64,000 nt of DNA from Syncephalastrum monosporum B8922. Taxonomy: Eukaryota; Mucoromycota; Mucoromycetes; Mucorales; Syncephalastraceae. The DNA is taken from NCBI GenBank assembly GCA_000697355.1, contig JNEN01000777.1, positions 186,001-250,000 of the forward strand. The letters are read 5' to 3'. The position numbers and the translations under genes were made by a program. Below, piece after piece: positions 47,182-59,249 of this stretch (positions are counted from its first letter, which is position 1; each line of letters begins with the position of its first letter). A model generated the notes under the pieces. It ran no database searches, was not told the origin of the DNA, and worked only from the letters and a program-made list of their open reading frames with translations.

Positions 47182-49049
47182 TTAAACATTGATGGAGTGG
47201 AGGGGTGGCGAGGGTGGTGCCTCGCCTGCAAAGAAGCAGCCTTGGCCCTTGCCTTGCTCGCGTTTGGCCATGATCTTGCGGTATTTGGGAGTCCGGGTGA
47301 ACTTGGGGACCGAATCCGAGGCCATGAGGCGGCAGATATGGTCATCCACACGGTCGAGCCACTTGAGCATCATCCGCAAGCTCTGCGACACCGAGTGCGT
47401 TGCAATTACCACCCGCCGGTTGCTCTCGTAAGACGTCGTCACCATGCTGTCCACGAGGCGCGCCATCTCCTGCCGCAGCCCGTGGTTCACGTTCAGCTCG
47501 GAGGACGCGCCCGGAGCGAGGTAGGTGGTGTAGATGCTGTACGCATCCTCGAGCAGATCCTTTTGGTTTTGTGACGGCAGCGCCGGCGACTGGGCACGGC
47601 ATCGGCGCCGCAGGGTCGAGTAGTCAATGTAAAAGTCGAGGTTCTCCTCGCAAAAGTTGGCCCGCAGAAAGTCTTTAAACAGGGACCGGAGCTGCGCGTC
47701 GTCGAGGATGAGCTTGAGCCGCGCGGACGTGCCGTCGTTCTGTTGCTGGGAGGACACGGTCGAGGGCGTGGGCGGGGGCGAGTCGAGCATGCTGTTGGGC
47801 CGTGATGAGACCGACAGCGTGTGCTTATGATGCCGCGCAGACGACGGCGACTTGTCGTCTTCGCTCGCGGTTGTGGCCGTGCTAGGCCGGCGGCTTTGCG
47901 AGAGCTGGAACTGGTGAGCATCCACCACGAGCTGCTTGCCTTTGGCGGTCAGGACCAGCCAGAGGCTCTTGCTGTACTCGAGTCCTGCCTTTTGGCTATT
48001 CGGGTCCTGGAACTGGATCCAGTTGTTCTTTAGAAACTCGGTCGCGATCATCTCCACCTCGTCGCGGTTTACGACCGTGCAGTTGGCCATCAGCCAGTCG
48101 CAGCATAGCTGGGTCGTAAAGAGCGCGCGAATGAACCGCCCGTTCGAGCCCGGCGGAGGCTGCGGCGGCCGCTTGGACGATGTGTTGCCGAGCGCGTTGG
48201 CAAGGAGCCGGTTGTCGAGGAGCTGCATGCGTGCGGCCTCGGCCGTCTGCTTGACAATCATGGTGAACGGCGCAGACGTGCCCGAGAAAGCCGAGTTGTT
48301 GGAGTTGTTGGACAGCGTGGACGAGATCGAGCCCGAGCGCTCCACCTTGGGGGCCGGCTTGCCGTGCTTGTGTTCTTTTGGGTGATTTTGCTCGCCGTCC
48401 AGAGGCAGCGACTCCATCATGATACGAAAGATGGCCGCCACATTGTTCTTGCTCAGGACCATCTGGTCGTCGTCCTGCGTGCGGTCGAGCTGCAGTAATT
48501 GGATTGCATCGATATGACTGAACTTGTCACGCAGTGGCGCCGTGTCTGCCTCTGTCCGTACGCAGAAATCTTGGAGGACACACAAGCCCTTGGCCGTCAG
48601 CTGCCAGAGACCGCCCCGGTCCCGAAACGAGCGCACCGTCGGGTCCACCGCATTTTCCATCAAGCCTGCCCCGCGAGCCATATCTCTTGCCATATTGAAG
48701 GTGGTGGTCGTCACGGTGCGGATGGTACGGGTCGGTTCCTTGGGGTCGGGCATGCGCACGCTATGCGTAAACTTGAGCGAGCCGAGGGCCTGGATGCAAT
48801 CATCGGTCGAAAAGCAGTTTGTGTAGGACCGGAATAGGTAGCGGTGGGTCGCGAATGTGATTTGTAGGATCAAGGCACCAAAGAGGTCGTGAACATCCTG
48901 CAGAAGCCGAGATGAGCATTCCAATTTTCCGGGTGACAGCCGGCGTGCCATATCATTTCTTCTTTTGTACTACGTACCTTTATATAGGGTCGTCCATCCA
49001 TTGTGAAACGCATCATGGACGTATACTGCTGCGACAAGCTGGGGTCCAT
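47182..49049 (-). CDS. RGS protein with DEP domains (FlbA/Sst2 type)
   Basis: GTPase-activating protein for a heterotrimeric G-alpha subunit, acting at the plasma membrane in pheromone or nutrient signalling. Exons 49049-48978 and 48897-47182 give 595 residues. It starts MDPSLSQQYTSMMRFTMDGR, as in fungal RGS proteins. A first DEP-like region follows (DVHDLFGALILQITFATHRY, YTNCFSTDDCIQALGSL), then a second DEP domain (ALFTTQLCCDWLMANCTVV). The RGS box is near residues 420-560: LKLILDDAQLRSLFKDFLRA, FCEENLDFYIDY, EDAYSIYTTYLAPGASSELN. Upstream of it lie Ser/Pro-rich linkers with many possible phosphosites. The C-terminus contains GQGCFFAG but no CaaX box. Confidence 0.95.
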
Positions 49050-49693
49050 TGTGAATATGAATGTCCTTCAAACGAAATATAGATAGATTAAAAGTGTTGT
49101 AGTAGTAATAGTGTAGTGTAGTAAAGGAAGACTAGAAACAAGTACTTTTCTGTCGTAATTCTGACTGTCATGGGATCATGATTTATACCTCTTCCCAAAG
49201 CAGCCGACAAGGGGTATGAGCATCATAGATGGCGAGGAGACTCTGAAAGATATGTAGGTGTCTCATTCGTACTAAATTGGAGCGACAGCGCGAGGAAAGT
49301 AAGAGAGGGGCTCAAGAGCGTTCTCTGAGAGTGTCAAAGGGGCAGCCAGAAGACAGGGATATGTACCGAATAAGTACAGACTCAAAGAAAGAAGAAGGAA
49401 AGACGAATGCTAAGCAAAATAAACATCAGGAGTGGAGGAACTAGAATTTGTTCCCCTCATAGCTTCTTTGCGCGAGAACTCACAAGGTTCCTGCCACACT
49501 ATCCACACGAGAAGGATGGGCATGCCTATCAACCAGTAAAAGGATGGCACAAAAAAAGATATGGGAGCTTATTCTTTAATGTCCTTTTTTTTTTTTTTTC
49601 ATTAGGAGTGCGTGTATTAGATAGATCGAGCGACGAAAAATAACTTTATGGCTCATCATATTATGCAAAAGGATCGAGCATCCCCGTAGATGC
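49050..49693. other. intergenic, no gene seen
   Basis: 644 bp: upstream region of the RGS gene and 3' flank of the Ede1-like gene, both minus strand. A T14 run near 49586. Confidence 0.5.
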
Positions 49694-52600
49694 TTATTTG
49701 CTAGCTTGATCCAACAAAAAGTTACTCGCCTTGACGAGGTCCTGGTCGTATCGGTTCAACGCATCCTTGGCTGCTTTTTGATCAAAGCCCATCTTGATCA
49801 ATTCGTCTATATTGCTATTACCCGTGCTCTCAAAAGGCGATTTCTGGGACTGTGGCTGTTGCGACTGCTGTTGTGATGGTGATGAAGAGGATAACGGAGG
49901 ATCAGCAGAAGCAGCAACAGGAGACGGGTTGGCATTGGAGTTGGGATGGGTCGCGGTCGGCGTCGTGTTGGCAGCAGCAGTAGCGGCCGGAGGGGTTATG
50001 GCATCATTATTGGTATGAGCAGGCTGTGCGTCACCAAAATTGGCAAATGCATCCTCAAAGCCAAAACCTTCAGTCTTCTTGGGTTCTGCTGTGGTTGTAG
50101 TGGGCTGCGTGCTGCCGCCAAAAATGGAATCCCAGTCGTCTTCCTTTTCTTGCCCTGAAAAGTCAAAACCACCGAAGTTTGACGCCCACTGCATCCCCTT
50201 TGACTCAGGCTGCTTGCCCTTTTCCTCCTTGTCATTTTGTGTTGGTGTCCCAAATGCGTCATCGAAGCCCAAATGTGTCTTGTCAGCTTCTGTCAGTTCC
50301 CCTGAAAACGCAGCGTCAAAATCGTCCACGACAGGGGCCGCCTTTTGACTCATAGGAGGTGCTGGCGGTGGTGGTGGGGGTGCTCGTGCCTTCTTTACCG
50401 TCGTTGTGGTGGATGGCGTGCTCGCTGACGACGCTTCGGAAGCCTGACGGTGGTGACGGCTTTGCGGTGGAGGGGGCGGAGGGGCGCGCGACTTGGTCTT
50501 TTCTGCAGCGGGTTTCGCTGTCTCCTCCTCCTGGATGGGCTCGCTAACCGACCCAAAGATAGCATCAAAGTCAAACGCAGGCGATTTCTGCTGCTGCTGT
50601 TGTTGTTGTTGTTGTTGGTGTTCGGGCCCCGATAGAGGCTGCGAGAAGGGCGAGTCGACCTGAGGAGAGGCAAAGTCAAAGAAGGGCGTTGAGTGGGCGG
50701 AAGCGACGGCGGGGCTGGCGGAAGCGACGGCAGGGCTGGCAGTGTGCACAGACGGCGACGACACGGCTTCCTTGGCCGGCATGGGCGGAACGTCCTCGTC
50801 CTTGATACCACGCTCCTGCTTGAAATCCACGAGATCACGCGCGGCCTGCTCACGATCCTGTTCGGACGGTGACCTGGCGACGATTGATATCGAGCATCAT
50901 GGTCTGCTGTTTGGTCTGAGCACGCAAATCGTCGAGCTGCTTCTGCAGTGTGCCTGTCTCGTCCTGAATCTCGCGCACGCGACGCCGCAACTGCTCGCTC
51001 TCCTCGCGGCTGTGCTCAAGGGACCGCTGCAGGTTAGCAATCTCGTTTTGGGTCGCAACTAGTTGTTGTTGTGCGTCATCATGGGCTTGCTTTGCGGCTT
51101 GCCAAGCCGGCTCTTCTTGCCTGATCTGTTCCTGGAGTTCGCGCAAGTCTTTCATCTCGGCCTCGTGGGCCATGCGAAGCTGGCTCAGCTCGTTTTCGAG
51201 CTCGCGCTTCTGGGCCCCTAATTGCTCTAGTGTCTGCTGAGCGTCGACCTTTTGTGACTGAGCCTGGCCCGTGGCGAGTTTCAGGGACGCCATTTGATTC
51301 TGCATCTGGTTGACTTGGTTTGTATCACGTGTAAACTGTTCATTCGGGAAGTCGCCAAGCAGATCTTGCTGGTCATCCAAGAGTGACACACCACCTGCAG
51401 TATGGATCAATCAGTCATCTTGCCCTCACCCCTGACAGAGGATAAAGAAAAGCTTTCTTCCTCACTCACACACACATACACACATAAATTCACACATTCA
51501 CACATTCACACACATTGCACACTCAGCCTTTTCTCTCTTCTAACCTGTCTGACTTGGCTGCTGTACCGGAGCAGGCTGTGTGTGGTGCTGTTGGACGGCA
51601 GGACTGGGTGGCATGACCCGTGGACTGGGTGGTACCAATGACGGGGGGAGCGTCGGAGGGAGGGGCTCGCCTGCAAGTCGTTTGTGTATCAAGTGCATCG
51701 CGACTGCAAACTGATCCCGTGTGAGGCGACCGAGTTGCTGTGCATCGGCTAGATCCCATATATGGGCCAAGTCCCGTTCGGGTAATCTGGAATTCTTGAA
51801 AAACTCGACTGCTTCTCCTCCTTGGACGTATCCTGTCCGCAGACCATCGATCTTGTCAAAAAAGGCGTCGAATTGCGCTTTTTCCTGCGCAGTGACGTCC
51901 CATGCGCGTTGTTCTTTGCCGCCTGCCGGAGCCGAGGGAGTCAATCGCCTGAGCGCGCGGGGGTGCAGGCGACCCTGTCATGACCGGAGAGACCTGCTGC
52001 GGTGTTCCCCCGTTGGCAGCGGTGTACACGGCCGAAGGCAGTTGGGCGGGCAGTGCCTGGATGGTGCCGTCCATGAGCTTGGCAATATAATGCATCGCGA
52101 TCACAAATTCGGTCTGGTTCAGACTCCCGGCTTGGCGCACGTCAGCAAGAGCCCTAGCATGATAAGCATCATATTGAGTCTTATAGGTGATTGTAATACG
52201 AGTGAGGACCCGGAAATTACCATATCTTGCCAAGGGTATCGGTTGGCAGCTTTGACTTTAGGAAGACGGCCTTGGCTTTATCTGCGTCCAGCTGACCGTT
52301 GACTGGTTGATGCACATTGAAAATCGAAGCATATTTCTCCCTCTCGGCAGGCGTGATTGTCTCGGCAGGCGAGGGTCCATTGGCTTTGATGCCTTCAAAC
52401 TGGGGAAGCGGAACACCTAAAGGGCACACGTGTAAGCACTCTATGCTATGCTCTGCAGGACATACATGACATGGGGTGTGATGTCATGTAATATCATATC
52501 ATATTAGTATGAGACTTACTGATACCCAAGATAGGGTCAGCGACTTCTTTTCCATGCTGTGCGCAGGCAATAAGCTTCAAGGCGATTGCAAAGGTCTCTG

Positions 52601-53076
52601 GTGTCAGGTATCCGACATTGTCCCGGTCGGCCGTCTCCCAAATCTGGATTCAAAAGCACGATTGCACGTGGATGAGTGCGATTGTCTTTGCATGGCTGGC
52701 AGACTCATATTGATATTCATCGTCATATTCTCGCTCTCCCTCTCGCTCTCCCTTCTTCCCTCTCTTCCGCCCTCCTTACTCCTCTATTTATTGAAGTCTC
52801 CCCTTCTCCTCCTCCGCGTCCGCAGAGCGCAAAGGAAGAAAGGAAAAGGAAACGAGGGAAGCAATGACGGAGAAAGAGGATGCGATTGCATTTGCGATTC
52901 AAACTTACGTCAGAAAGGATCTGGTTGGGTACGCCCGACGTAGCAAAGAACTGGACGGCTTCGGGCCCGGTGACGACGCCAGGTTGACTTTTACTGACGG
53001 CATGGAAGCATTGCGTGAACAACTGACGCTCCTCTTGCGAGAGGTAGGACTCCCAAGAAGCAGCAGACTGAGCCAT
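49694..53076 (-). CDS. Ede1/Eps15-type endocytic scaffold, EH domains and UBA, two frame breaks
   Basis: Early endocytic adaptor that binds NPF proteins and ubiquitin at clathrin sites. Exons 53076-52909, 52643-52520, 52417-52221, 52153-51545 and 51394-49694. Three EH domains: the first begins SWESYLSQEERQLFTQCF, the second TPAEREKYASIF, the third VTAQEKAQFDAFFDKIDGLR with HIWDLADAQQLGRLTRDQF. A long coiled coil follows (NQMQNQMASLKL onward), then a Pro/Gln-rich region with poly-Q and several FDFDAIFG or DDAFG-like motifs, and a C-terminal UBA domain (IDELIKMGFDQKAAKDALNR). The frame breaks near 51940 (between PPRAQA and AGGKEQRAW) and near 50867 (between NRRQVT and SEQDREQAARDL). Both sides of each break are clearly coding, so assembly indels are likely. 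Intron 1 (265 nt) is the longest seen here. Confidence 0.9.
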
Positions 53077-53479
53077 GAGTTATATGATAGAAAGAGGGTG
53101 GGGCTGTGTCGAGCAGTGACCACAATCTGAAATGTGAGAGAAGGTGCGCAATAAAGTCAGTCAACTAATGTAATATAACAAACGCCCAAGTCAGCCAAGA
53201 CGAATTGCAGGACTCATTGTGCCCTTCCAATTATGGGTAAAGCCAATTGGCCCGCACGTACCCAACATCGTGACACCATGCCCGAATTGAATCGTCTCTT
53301 CTTTTCTTCTATATCTTAGAAAAAAAAAACAACAGCGCACACACACTACACATATGCATATGCATACGCAACACATATACATACACACATTTCTTGGAGA
53401 TTTTGCCACCCCTAACGAGTAAAAATAAGAGAGAGTATAAACTGCTGCTGTGTACATTTATCTATGTGTCTTGGGAACG
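53077..53479. other. Ede1-like upstream region
   Basis: 403 bp upstream of the Ede1-like gene and downstream of the RRM-R3H gene, both minus strand. CA-rich near 53337-53390. No gene. Confidence 0.5.
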
Positions 53480-55038
53480 TCAGGAATACTTTATAGCCAC
53501 CTCGTATCCACCAAGACTTCTGTCACTCTCACTATCACTATTACTATCACCAATCATGTCGCCATGACTACTGTATTCATATGCATATTTTTTTGCGGTA
53601 ACGGCGATGTTGGACGCGTTCTTGTCCTCGACATCTCGAAGCGGTTGCACTTCTCGAACCTTCTTGCTCGGCGTCATGTGAGCTGCTGGTGATGTGCCTA
53701 GTGATGGCCCTTTGTGACTATATTTTGATTAGTGTTATTTAAATTAGTGTCGTTGTCGTAATCACAGGCTCAAAGGAAAAAAAAGGAGCAGCCATGCTTG
53801 ATAGTTTTATTCACTTACATGAAGGATTTTCTTGGCGAAGGGTATACAGGCTCCTGAGTATCGACTTCGTGTTTGGCACCAAATGAGTATTTTGTTGCCT
53901 GTATGGTTGTGTATACATTAGAGTCACAGTATCAACCAAGTTGGGCTCTTCTTACGTTTTTATAGCGTGATCCAACAGCGTTTGGCTTTTGCTTGGTAAC
54001 GCAAAGGATCCGATCTTCGACGCCGCCCGTGGAAAAATGAGTCAAGCCCAACTTCTGGGCAAGCAGGTGACCCACCTTTCGTTCGGCAGCCGTATGTCGA
54101 TCAAAGGTCAAAGTCTTTCGTGATGGATCGTTTTGGAAAAGGAGAAGCGCGTTATAGATGTTTAAATTTACAGGTTCGTTGAGGTCAACATCTGCAAACG
54201 ATATACAAACAAGAAGGTAAGACGCAAATAGAACACAGAAAAGATCCTGCTTACCTTCGTTGACTGGATGTGTCCGTGCCGGGAGGGGAGTCCGCTCAGC
54301 AGAAAAGGCGTGAAAGGGGCGTAGCATATCGTCTTTGTCGTCTTTGCTCCGTGGAGTGCGCCAGTCGGTATCCAGGAAATGTTTATCGCGACATATGTTG
54401 ACTTTGTGGGATGGTCGCAACGGGCGTGTGTCCCTTTCCTTGCCTGGTGCTATGCGTTTGTATTCTGCCACCAGTTTGCGTCCAGCGAGATTGAAATCCG
54501 TAAACACACTGATAGCGCGTTCTGCACCCTTCTCAGTGTGGAAGTTGGCAAACGCAGTGCCGTGAAACGTACTTTCGCGGTCATAACAGTAGTTGAGGGC
54601 GTACGGCTGCTCCATCGCCAAAAGACCCTGTGATAATCATCATGTAAGCAACATTCGAATCGAGTCGGATTAAAAACAACAGCCCACGTACAATAAAGTC
54701 CAGAAAATTGTCTTGCTTCATGTTGAGAGGGATGTTCTTAATCACGACAACGTAAGGGTCCACTGCCATTTCGTCTTCTGAAGGCTCAAGCGCCTCCTCT
54801 GTAAAGTCGGAATCTTGAGCAGACCATGATACGAAGGGTGATCCAGGCGGTGATGGAGGTTCATGGTGGAAGTCAATATCAAAAGGATCTTCCTTTGGAT
54901 TGCAAGGCGTAGAATGTTAGAAAATTGTCCACAATCTTGAATGCAGCCCTGAGTGATTAAACACAGGCATACCTTCTCTTTCACTGGTATACGACTTGCT
55001 GCAGCGTATTTACTTCGAAAGCTTGAATCTTCTGACAT
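53480..55038 (-). CDS. RRM-R3H RNA-binding protein (Pin4/Cip1-like)
   Basis: Cytoplasmic RNA-binding protein of the type linked to stress mRNA control and cell-cycle recovery. Exons in transcription order 55038-54973, 54892-54692, 54627-54255, 54191-53956, 53898-53819 and 53717-53480 give 397 residues. The RRM lies near residues 75-155: DPYVVVIKNIPLNMKQDNF, ALNYCYDRESTFHGTAFANF, then AISVFTDFNLAGRKLVAEYK. The R3H domain follows near 215-270: NALLLFQNDPSRKTLTFDRH, GHLLAQKLGLTHFSTG and RILCVTK. The RRM-then-R3H order is diagnostic. The C-terminus is Ser/Asp-rich. All introns GT-AG with consistent phase. Confidence 0.9.
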
Positions 55039-55354
55039 TGTGAAAAAGGAGGTGGAAAGTCAATGACGCAAAGAGAGCAGTACAAGGCGTTGAAATAAAC
55101 AAAAGTGTTTGTTATTAACAATGTGGAAAGAAATCAAAGAAAAGGAATGCCAGTTTCATGCCTTTCTCATCCTATCCACTGGAACTCCGCCCTTGTTTGG
55201 TCAATTACAGAGCGCCTGTATTTTATGTTACTTTTACACAACACCCACAGCATACACTCTCTCAATCGCATGCTGCTTAGATGCTTACATGAGGAATATA
55301 CAGCATATGCACCTAAATAGTTTCATCTGTACGTTGGCGCCGAAATTAATAGAG
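55039..55354. other. intergenic
   Basis: 316 bp upstream of the RRM-R3H gene and downstream of the tiny candidate gene. Nothing further seen. Confidence 0.45.
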
Positions 55355-55531
55355 TTACCAACACCCCAGTATCATGCTTTTTTCGAGATGTACTGCCAAA
55401 AAAGTTAGTCATTTGCTTTTTTTTTCTGATACCATACCAATTGCATCCCAGAACGTGGAAGCGGGGTCGTAATCGATCACATGGGCGAGTTCGTACCAAA
55501 TGCAACGGACGTCATTTGTAACGCGGCCCAT
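55355..55531 (-). CDS. possible 43-residue protein
   Basis: Recovered by manual splicing: exons 55531-55438 and 55392-55355 give 43 residues beginning MGRVTNDVRCIWYELAHVID and ending MILGCW. The GTATGG donor, T-rich tract and GGCAG acceptor are good, and codon choice looks coding. Only 5 nt upstream of the ATG is a TATATATA run, too close to be its TATA box if this is the true start, so it may be the last two exons of a longer or decayed gene. No family recognised. Confidence 0.3.
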
Positions 55532-57028
55532 TTGTATATATAGACTGGCATAGAATACATGGACATGAGCATAGCTGTCAAGAACCCGCCGCGAGAGCCC
55601 TCATTTCTTTGTTTTCTTGTATCACTTCCCCCATCAGCATTGTGCATAGACTTCGGTTCCCGACAGGCACCCTCGATGTCCAGCGCTCTGCGGTTCTCAT
55701 TCCTACTGGAAGATATTCAGGGCTCAATTGACATGACCAAGGGGCGTTGAGAGGGGCAGCTAACAAGCGGCTGCGCTTGCATGTACCATGTATAACATAA
55801 ATCTTCTGCCTTCATGATGACATCAGCAGATCCCTGTTTGTATAGCACTTTGCCAAAATTAAGCTCACTTGTCCAGGCGAATTCAGAATGCCTCTGTTTT
55901 GTTTCCCCGACCCTAGTTGTGCAACCACCAATTTATGTTAAAAATCTTTTTGTTTTTAAAAGTGGTGCCACATCAACACAACGTATCTCGAAATAATCTA
56001 GCTGACCTATATTTACGGACGCCCGGTGATATGTATGCAGGGGATCTTCCAATTATTGTCACAGGAGTGCCGTTGAATATGCATTCCTTCCTTCCTAATT
56101 GATCACTTTAAGACGATATGTGAACTTGCCCTGAAAAAAGGGAAAGCCCGCGTGTATTGTCAGAATAGTGGTTAGGGTGATGCGCATCCCCGAAGAGTTT
56201 TTGCCTAGACTTTTTTCCGGGCTGAGTGCGTCGGCTTGCGCGCTACTTGCCTATTCACATCCGATCGCATGGCGCGGATCCATTTGCCTTTCCAGCACCA
56301 CGTGTATTTGACGCCGATGGTGCAGCCTTGCCAATGGATACCAATGCTACGTGTTGTCCGACGTGACAGCATACATCCGAAACTAACCGTACGAAGCATT
56401 ATCAGTTTTTAAAGTGTGTGTATCGGCTACTCACCTCAACGTTGATTTCAACTCTTACGTAAGATGTATTTAGCCTTTTAATTAGAAGCCGTTGGCCTCA
56501 AGCGACTTTACGAGCACATAGCCGCGGACAATGGATTACTTAGAACAATCCATCCTAGACATATGGAATACGCTATCTTATCTTGATACAGAAGCAAGTC
56601 GACAGCGAGCTCCCGGCAGGCGTTTGTGCTTAAAATATACCCAAGCATCTTAGAATACCTGTAACGGATCGGAAGACAAGGTTCAAGTATATGAGACGAT
56701 GCATATACAACAGTCCCAGAATTTTTCTGCAACAGAATGGAGGCGGAAGCTTAGTCGTATACATTACAGCATATCAAATGTTGCTTATTTCGCGGATTTC
56801 CTTTTAATACGTTTAAGCGAGAACGCGAGAGGTCAGTGATAGATCGCAGTATCGCAATATTTGCCCTTGTCTATATGATTATATGTATTATTTGGCAACA
56901 AAGAGGACACACAATAAAGTTTAAAGTCAAGTGGATGAAAGTAGGAGTATTTTTATAAGAAAGCGCCAGGCTGTTCTTTCACATGAGTGTATGAGTATGA
57001 AAAAAGTAACAAAGAATGAATAGACTAT
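55532..57028. other. intergenic, no supported gene
   Basis: 1.5 kb of AT-rich spacer. Short open frames on both strands lack domain features. Confidence 0.45.
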
Positions 57029-57757
57029 TTAGTTGCCGGAGGGACAGAAGGTAACAGTGTAACCGGACGCTTGGCACTGGTAGGTTGAAGACTTGTCGTC
57101 ATAGGCATAAGAGTAAGCATCAGGGCAGGATTCCTTGACAGCCTTCGAGTACATGTTGGGCGAGCACTTATCGGGAGTACCGTTAGCGCCAGCGCAGCAG
57201 TAGTCATCTGTCTTGAAGCGGGAGCAGGCAGATTGGCAGCCGACCTCCTTGCCGTTCTCGTATACCTTGAGCTCGTTGGGACAGCTTGGCGCCTTGGAGC
57301 ACGCAGGGGAACCGCACTGGTACTTGCCCTCACCACCGCCCTTTTTGCCATCGATGGGAGAGATGCTCACAGGAAGGTTGAAACCATCGACCAGCGACAG
57401 ATTATAGTAATCGTTGCCGCCTGCACCCTTGAAGGTGAACTCGGCGAGCGAGGCAGGGTGACTCGCACCGGCGGGCTGAGTGCATTCATCGCCGCTGCAC
57501 TGTTGGCGAGCCCAGAAACGGCCTTGCCATTTGCTGTCGAGAGGGTAGTTCTTGGACGAGCCTTGACCGACGTGGTCGGATTTGGCAGAGCTCTCGCCGT
57601 TAGTGAGGTGGCCGACCTCGAGATCGTAACCGCAGCTGTTCTTGACCACAATCTGGACACCGCCGCCACCTGAACCACCGGAAGACGTCGAGTTGTCCGC
57701 AGCAGCAGCGAGACCAAGGAGGGCAGCAAGAGAAATAAACTTGAGCGAGGTGTACAT
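57029..57757 (-). CDS. thaumatin-like secreted protein
   Basis: Secreted member of the thaumatin-like (GH152/PR-5) fold; fungal members may bind or cut beta-glucans. Single exon, 242 residues. A signal peptide ends near LAAAAD, followed by a Gly/Ser spacer. The fold starts with IVVKNSCGYDLEVGHL; the thaumatin region GRFWARQQCSGDECTQPAG, TLAEF-type SLAEFTFKG, NDYYNLSLVDGFNLPVSISP, the Cys-rich VGCQSACSRFKTDDYCC and SYAYDDKSSTYQC, TVTFCPSGN are in canonical order. Fourteen cysteines, so seven disulfides are possible; plant proteins usually have sixteen. The acidic cleft residues (D in DYYNLSLVDG and YAYDDKSS) are present. Confidence 0.95.
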   Translation of the reverse strand: MYTSLKFISLAALLGLAAAADNSTSSGGSGGGGVQIVVKNSCGYDLEVGHLTNGESSAKSDHVGQGSSKNYPLDSKWQGRFWARQQCSGDECTQPAGASHPASLAEFTFKGAGGNDYYNLSLVDGFNLPVSISPIDGKKGGGEGKYQCGSPACSKAPSCPNELKVYENGKEVGCQSACSRFKTDDYCCAGANGTPDKCSPNMYSKAVKESCPDAYSYAYDDKSSTYQCQASGYTVTFCPSGN

Positions 57758-57818
57758 GGTGTATATAAAGAAAAGAAATGGAGTGGATGATGCTTTTTCG
57801 GCTTTCCAGGTACAACCC

Positions 57819-57826
57819 CTTTTATA
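57819..57826 (-). promoter_or_regulatory. TATA box of the thaumatin-like gene
   Basis: TATAAAAG on the minus strand, about 62 nt upstream of the start codon, in a typical fungal position. Confidence 0.6.
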
Positions 57827-59249
57827 CAAACGATGAGCCCGCAGTATGTGCCTGGATAACTGGAACAACTTACTTTGTTTCTCTTTGATCATTTCGCAAC
57901 GGCACAAATGATATGACATAGGTTTCTCGGTCATTGGTAGCAGGTGCCTGGCTATGGACAATGATCCACATTACTTCGGTGTCTGAAACGGCCACGTATT
58001 AGATTCTGCGGATACCTGCGCTGCCATTGACAGTGTCTCAGATTTAGCGTTGGCGTTGAAACATCAGGAACAGAATTTCCGCGGTTGGGTGGCCTTTTTC
58101 TCTTTTTCCATTGTGATCATTAGACTTGATTTTTGTGTGAAACGAAAGGACGCACATTATGTCAAATGGTACCATGACGTACATTACTTTATGAGTGATC
58201 TTCGAGTGGCCTGGGTCATGCTCCAGACCATAGAGAAACACACTATCAATCGTTTCGCACAGCCCCCATCGAATAGGATTGTGTGCGTTTCTAACATGCT
58301 ATTCATCGAATTCAATCAGCCAACCGAGAAGTAAATCAGCATCGTCTGGCTGCAGGAATAGTATGAATGCGTCGATAAAACGAAAACGATCTGCTTGTTC
58401 CTCCTGCATCGGTATAGTCGAGACTGACTAGGTAGAGTTACTCCCACCATGCTGGATGATACCGGGAAATAACATTTGCTACTTTGACCAAGAACGACGT
58501 CATGTTTCATTATTATGGCTGCGCAGCAATCCAATCCATGTTCGTTCAATACAAGAGGCGACATGACGAATCAAAACGCGACAATATCGTGGCGGGACTC
58601 AGTCTCAATTGGGTCATTGGAGAAAAGGGGAGAAGAGCAAAGAAGTGCGGCAACGACGGCAACACTGCGAGAACCTGTGTTGCATAGTGTTGATGCGAAT
58701 GGGGGCACTAATTTTGTTTCCGACTACATTGACGGTACCCGTCGGTCAAACGCAAGATCAAGGCATCCTAACGCATCCTTTTCCGATAGTCACTTCTCTT
58801 GCATGACAGGTCGATCTTGCGTCCAGTGCTTGACAGGATCTCTCGTACTTGCTCTTGTAAAGGATACGAAAAACTTGTCCAAATCCTGCACCGTATATGA
58901 TGGAAGAGAAGAATATAATAAAGGGCTATAAATAAATAAGTTTTTTTGTATGCTCTTCAAAGAGAGTATCGCTCACGAATGGTGGTGAGCGCGACATAAG
59001 CAGGCATACCCAAACAAATTAAAGTGTAGCGAGCATGTGGCCGTGCAATTCATGAGAACAAGAAAAAGGGTCGCCGTTGTCAATTTGTATAAAGCAACAT
59101 ACACACACGCACAAAAGTAAAAAGCATAGATATCTATTACCGTACCTTCTTTCTTCCACTTTTTCTTGTTTGGGTTCGTTTTTGCTATTCTGCTTCTCTG
59201 CTTCTCGATTTCTTCTCTCATTCCTGACATAAGTTTTTCACAACCTCTG
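57827..59249. other. intergenic, no supported gene
   Basis: 1.4 kb between two divergent genes. A 138-codon open frame (58515-58931, plus) starts with ATG but shows no recognisable feature; not called. Confidence 0.45.

Noticed and set aside
58515..58931. 138-codon ATG frame between the thaumatin-like and transporter genes
   Set aside because: Composition is unremarkable and no domain, signal or splice partner is seen; low prior for a real gene.
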